Positions 62,270 through 64,000 of a stretch of 64,000 nt of DNA are shown piece after piece. The stretch is from Arsenophonus apicola (GTDB lineage: Bacteria; Pseudomonadota; Gammaproteobacteria; Enterobacterales; Enterobacteriaceae): positions 1,550,001 through 1,614,000 of the forward strand of contig NZ_CP084222.1 in NCBI RefSeq assembly GCF_020268605.1, written 5' to 3'. How positions within the stretch are numbered: the first letter of the stretch is position 1; each line of letters opens with the position of its first letter. The notes beneath the pieces were generated by a model. It did not search any database and was not told the DNA's origin. It worked only from the letters and a program-made list of their open reading frames with translations. Both the position numbers and the translations under genes were made by a program.

Positions 62270-64000
62270 CTAATAAACCTCACCACAATTTAAACAAAAT
62301 GCATAGCGATTTTGTGGATCATTCATATGGCGGTAAAATTTGATTTGTTGCTGAAGGTCACTAGCTGTCTTTTGTGGTAGTAGTAAGTTCAGTGTATCAG
62401 GCATCATTGCCTCAGCACTTGATGTTAATTCAAGTATCAATTGATCAATAAAAGAACGTTCAGGCTGCATCCAATCAAGTGTAGGGGCAGTAATTTTAGC
62501 TAATTCAGCCGCTTTATTTACGGCATCGTCAAAATCACCCAGTTTATCAACCAGACCATTTCGTAGCGCGTCTGAACCTACCCATACCCGACCTTGCGCA
62601 ATTTTGTCTATCTCTGCCGGAGTCTTATGGCGCGCCTGAGCAACATATTTTAAGAAGGTATGATAGCCATTTTCAATAATGATTTGCATCATGTCAGAAA
62701 ATTGTTTATTAATGCCTTTAGTCGCTGAGATATCCGCTAATGGCGTGGTGGAGACACCATCATTATAAACACCAATTGTATCTAAACTCTTTTCAAAGGT
62801 ATTTATCACACCAAAAATACCAATTGAGCCGGTCAGGGTTGTCGGACTGGCAAAAATATAATTGGCTGGTGTTGAAATCCAATAGCCACCCGATGCTGCC
62901 ATTCCCCCCATCGAGACCACAATAGGTTTATTAGCATCACGGGCAGCAACCAGTTCATTACGGATCGCTTCTGAAGCAGTAACACTACCACCAGGACTAT
63001 TAACACGTAAAACAATTGCTTTGATATCTGGATTAAGTCTTGCTTTACGTATTTGCGCCACGGTTGTTTCGCTGCCTACCATGCCAGGCTCTTGCGGTCC
63101 ATCAATAATGGCGCCTTGGGCAATTATCACAGCAATATTGCCAGGTTGATCATCCGATTGCTTTTGTTGCATCAGTTGGCTTTGTTGCGGTTGTTCATTG
63201 GCATAATCATAAATACTAATGTAATTAAAATGCTGCTCTTTATCATTCCAACCAAATTTTTTGCTTAATTCTTTCTCCATAACGGCAGCGGTAAAAATAT
63301 GATCAACGAGTTTTTGTTTAACGGCATATTGCGCACTGTCGCCATTGACGTTTTTCATTTCTTCAATCAATTTATCGGCCCCAGGAAAAATATTTTCTGC
63401 TGTCGTTTGTCGGTTTTGCGCAAGGGTTGATAAATAATGTTGCCATAGTGAACCGATCCAGACTCTATCTGCTTCACGTGCTTCAGGTGACATATTGTCG
63501 CGAATAAATGGCTCTACCGCTGATTTATAGGTGCCAACACGGAAAATATGGCTATTGACTTTGAGGTTATCCAATAGCGTTTTATAATACAGTTTATTGG
63601 TTGAAAAACCGTAAATTCCAACATTACCTTGTTGTGACATATAGATATTATTGGCAAAACTGGCTAAATAATATTGTGATTGATTATAGCCATTACCTAC
63701 GGCGTAAATAGGTTTTCCAGCCTGTTTAAACTCGGTCAACGCCTTACCAATATACTGTAAGGAGGGCTGATCAGAACCAATGAGATTATCCAAATGTAAA
63801 ACGATACCGGTAATTTTATCGTCATAAGTTGCCCGGCGAATAGTATTTACAATATCAAATAAGGAGTTTTCTTGCATGCGGTTGCTTGATGAGCCTAATA
63901 ATTCGCGGCTCATTTTGCTAAGGGGATTAGGGATTGAGACTTGATCTACAATCACACCTTGTAGGTCAATAAGCAGTGCACCATGATATTGGCTAGTCGA
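62270..64000 (-). CDS. sppA: Signal peptide peptidase SppA, protease IV (5' end cut off)
   Basis: Inner-membrane serine protease that degrades cleaved signal peptides. 576 codons are visible; the frame stays open to the right edge (reading STSQYHGALLIDLQGVIVD), and E. coli SppA (618 aa) has about 45 more N-terminal residues including the membrane anchor. The catalytic Lys (FRVGTYKSAVEPF) and Ser (SMGGMAASGGYW) of the Ser-Lys dyad are present. C-terminus NDPQNRYAFCLNCGEVY. Confidence 0.96.
   Translation of the reverse strand, partial: STSQYHGALLIDLQGVIVDQVSIPNPLSKMSRELLGSSSNRMQENSLFDIVNTIRRATYDDKITGIVLHLDNLIGSDQPSLQYIGKALTEFKQAGKPIYAVGNGYNQSQYYLASFANNIYMSQQGNVGIYGFSTNKLYYKTLLDNLKVNSHIFRVGTYKSAVEPFIRDNMSPEAREADRVWIGSLWQHYLSTLAQNRQTTAENIFPGADKLIEEMKNVNGDSAQYAVKQKLVDHIFTAAVMEKELSKKFGWNDKEQHFNYISIYDYANEQPQQSQLMQQKQSDDQPGNIAVIIAQGAIIDGPQEPGMVGSETTVAQIRKARLNPDIKAIVLRVNSPGGSVTASEAIRNELVAARDANKPIVVSMGGMAASGGYWISTPANYIFASPTTLTGSIGIFGVINTFEKSLDTIGVYNDGVSTTPLADISATKGINKQFSDMMQIIIENGYHTFLKYVAQARHKTPAEIDKIAQGRVWVGSDALRNGLVDKLGDFDDAVNKAAELAKITAPTLDWMQPERSFIDQLILELTSSAEAMMPDTLNLLLPQKTASDLQQQIKFYRHMNDPQNRYAFCLNCGEVY

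Noticed and set aside
1..64000. tRNA, rRNA, insertion sequences, prophage or toxin-antitoxin genes
   Set aside because: I looked for TpsiC-like segments, transposase motifs and phage genes, and found none that hold up.

Overview
This is an AT-rich chromosomal segment of an enterobacterial (gammaproteobacterial) genome. Almost every housekeeping gene has a full-length counterpart in Escherichia coli (ydiK-ydiJ-menI-sufABCDSE-ldtE-lpp-pykF, grxD-rnt-gloA-slyA-slyB-anmK-pdxH-tyrS-pdxY-gst, fabI-sapFDCBA-pspF/pspABCD-ycjXF-tyrR-tpx, dsbB-nhaB-fadR, gapA-msrB-yeaC, sppA-ansA-pncA). The low GC, long AT-rich gaps, rearranged synteny blocks, many freshly disrupted genes and host-directed proteins suggest an insect-associated member of the Morganellaceae/Enterobacterales in early genome decay, probably Arsenophonus-like. 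The genus is an inference. I saw no tRNA or rRNA genes, insertion sequences, prophage genes or CRISPR arrays.

Layout. 1-3.9 kb: a minus-strand haem-uptake operon (hemP-hmuR-hmuS-hmuT, hmuT cut by the left edge) behind a promoter whose -10 lies in a perfect Fur-like palindrome. 4.7-6.2 kb: ydiK, followed by the small RNA RprA as in E. coli. 6.4-9.8 kb: ydiJ (broken) and menI. 10.1-16.8 kb: the complete suf Fe-S assembly operon and ldtE. 17-19.2 kb: lpp and pykF. 19.7 kb: an orphan 296-aa protein. 20.8-30.3 kb: sodB (broken), grxD, rnt, gloA, slyA, slyB, anmK (broken), pdxH, tyrS, pdxY, gst. 30.5-34.0 kb: a non-core islet. 34.1-50.1 kb: fabI, the sap transporter, the sigma-54-driven psp locus, ycjXF, tyrR, tpx and a broken mppA-like gene. 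50.2-64 kb: an Ail/OmpX-like porin, zntB, the small RNA FnrS with an FNR box, ttcA, an SMR efflux protein, dsbB, nhaB, fadR, yeaD (broken), gapA, msrB, yeaC, pncA, ansA (broken) and sppA (cut by the right edge).

The most interesting part is the islet at 31.05-34.04 kb. It holds two related effector-like loci. Both end in a domain that reads like a eukaryotic RhoGAP (GIFR arginine-finger motif, downstream Lys/Leu-Pro block). Locus A begins with an N-terminal region bearing an EPIY motif and a tandem array of tyrosine motifs (HIYDEI, HIYEEI, DYATIG), close to the Nck- and Src-SH2-binding sequences of host-cell-targeted effectors such as EPEC Tir. In A the tyrosine half and the GAP half are in one frame, separated by a single TAA. 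In B the N- and C-terminal halves are separated by what looks like loss of one A. Together they suggest a family of host actin/Rho-signalling effectors lying at a synteny breakpoint.

The window also shows a clear decay pattern. ydiJ has two frameshifts, and sodB, mppA-like and islet locus B have one each. anmK, yeaD, ansA and islet locus A each have one in-frame stop, exactly CAG-to-TAG at a conserved Gln in yeaD and ansA. The indels lie in or beside A/T runs, so base-calling error must be excluded for those; the nonsense changes are harder to dismiss.
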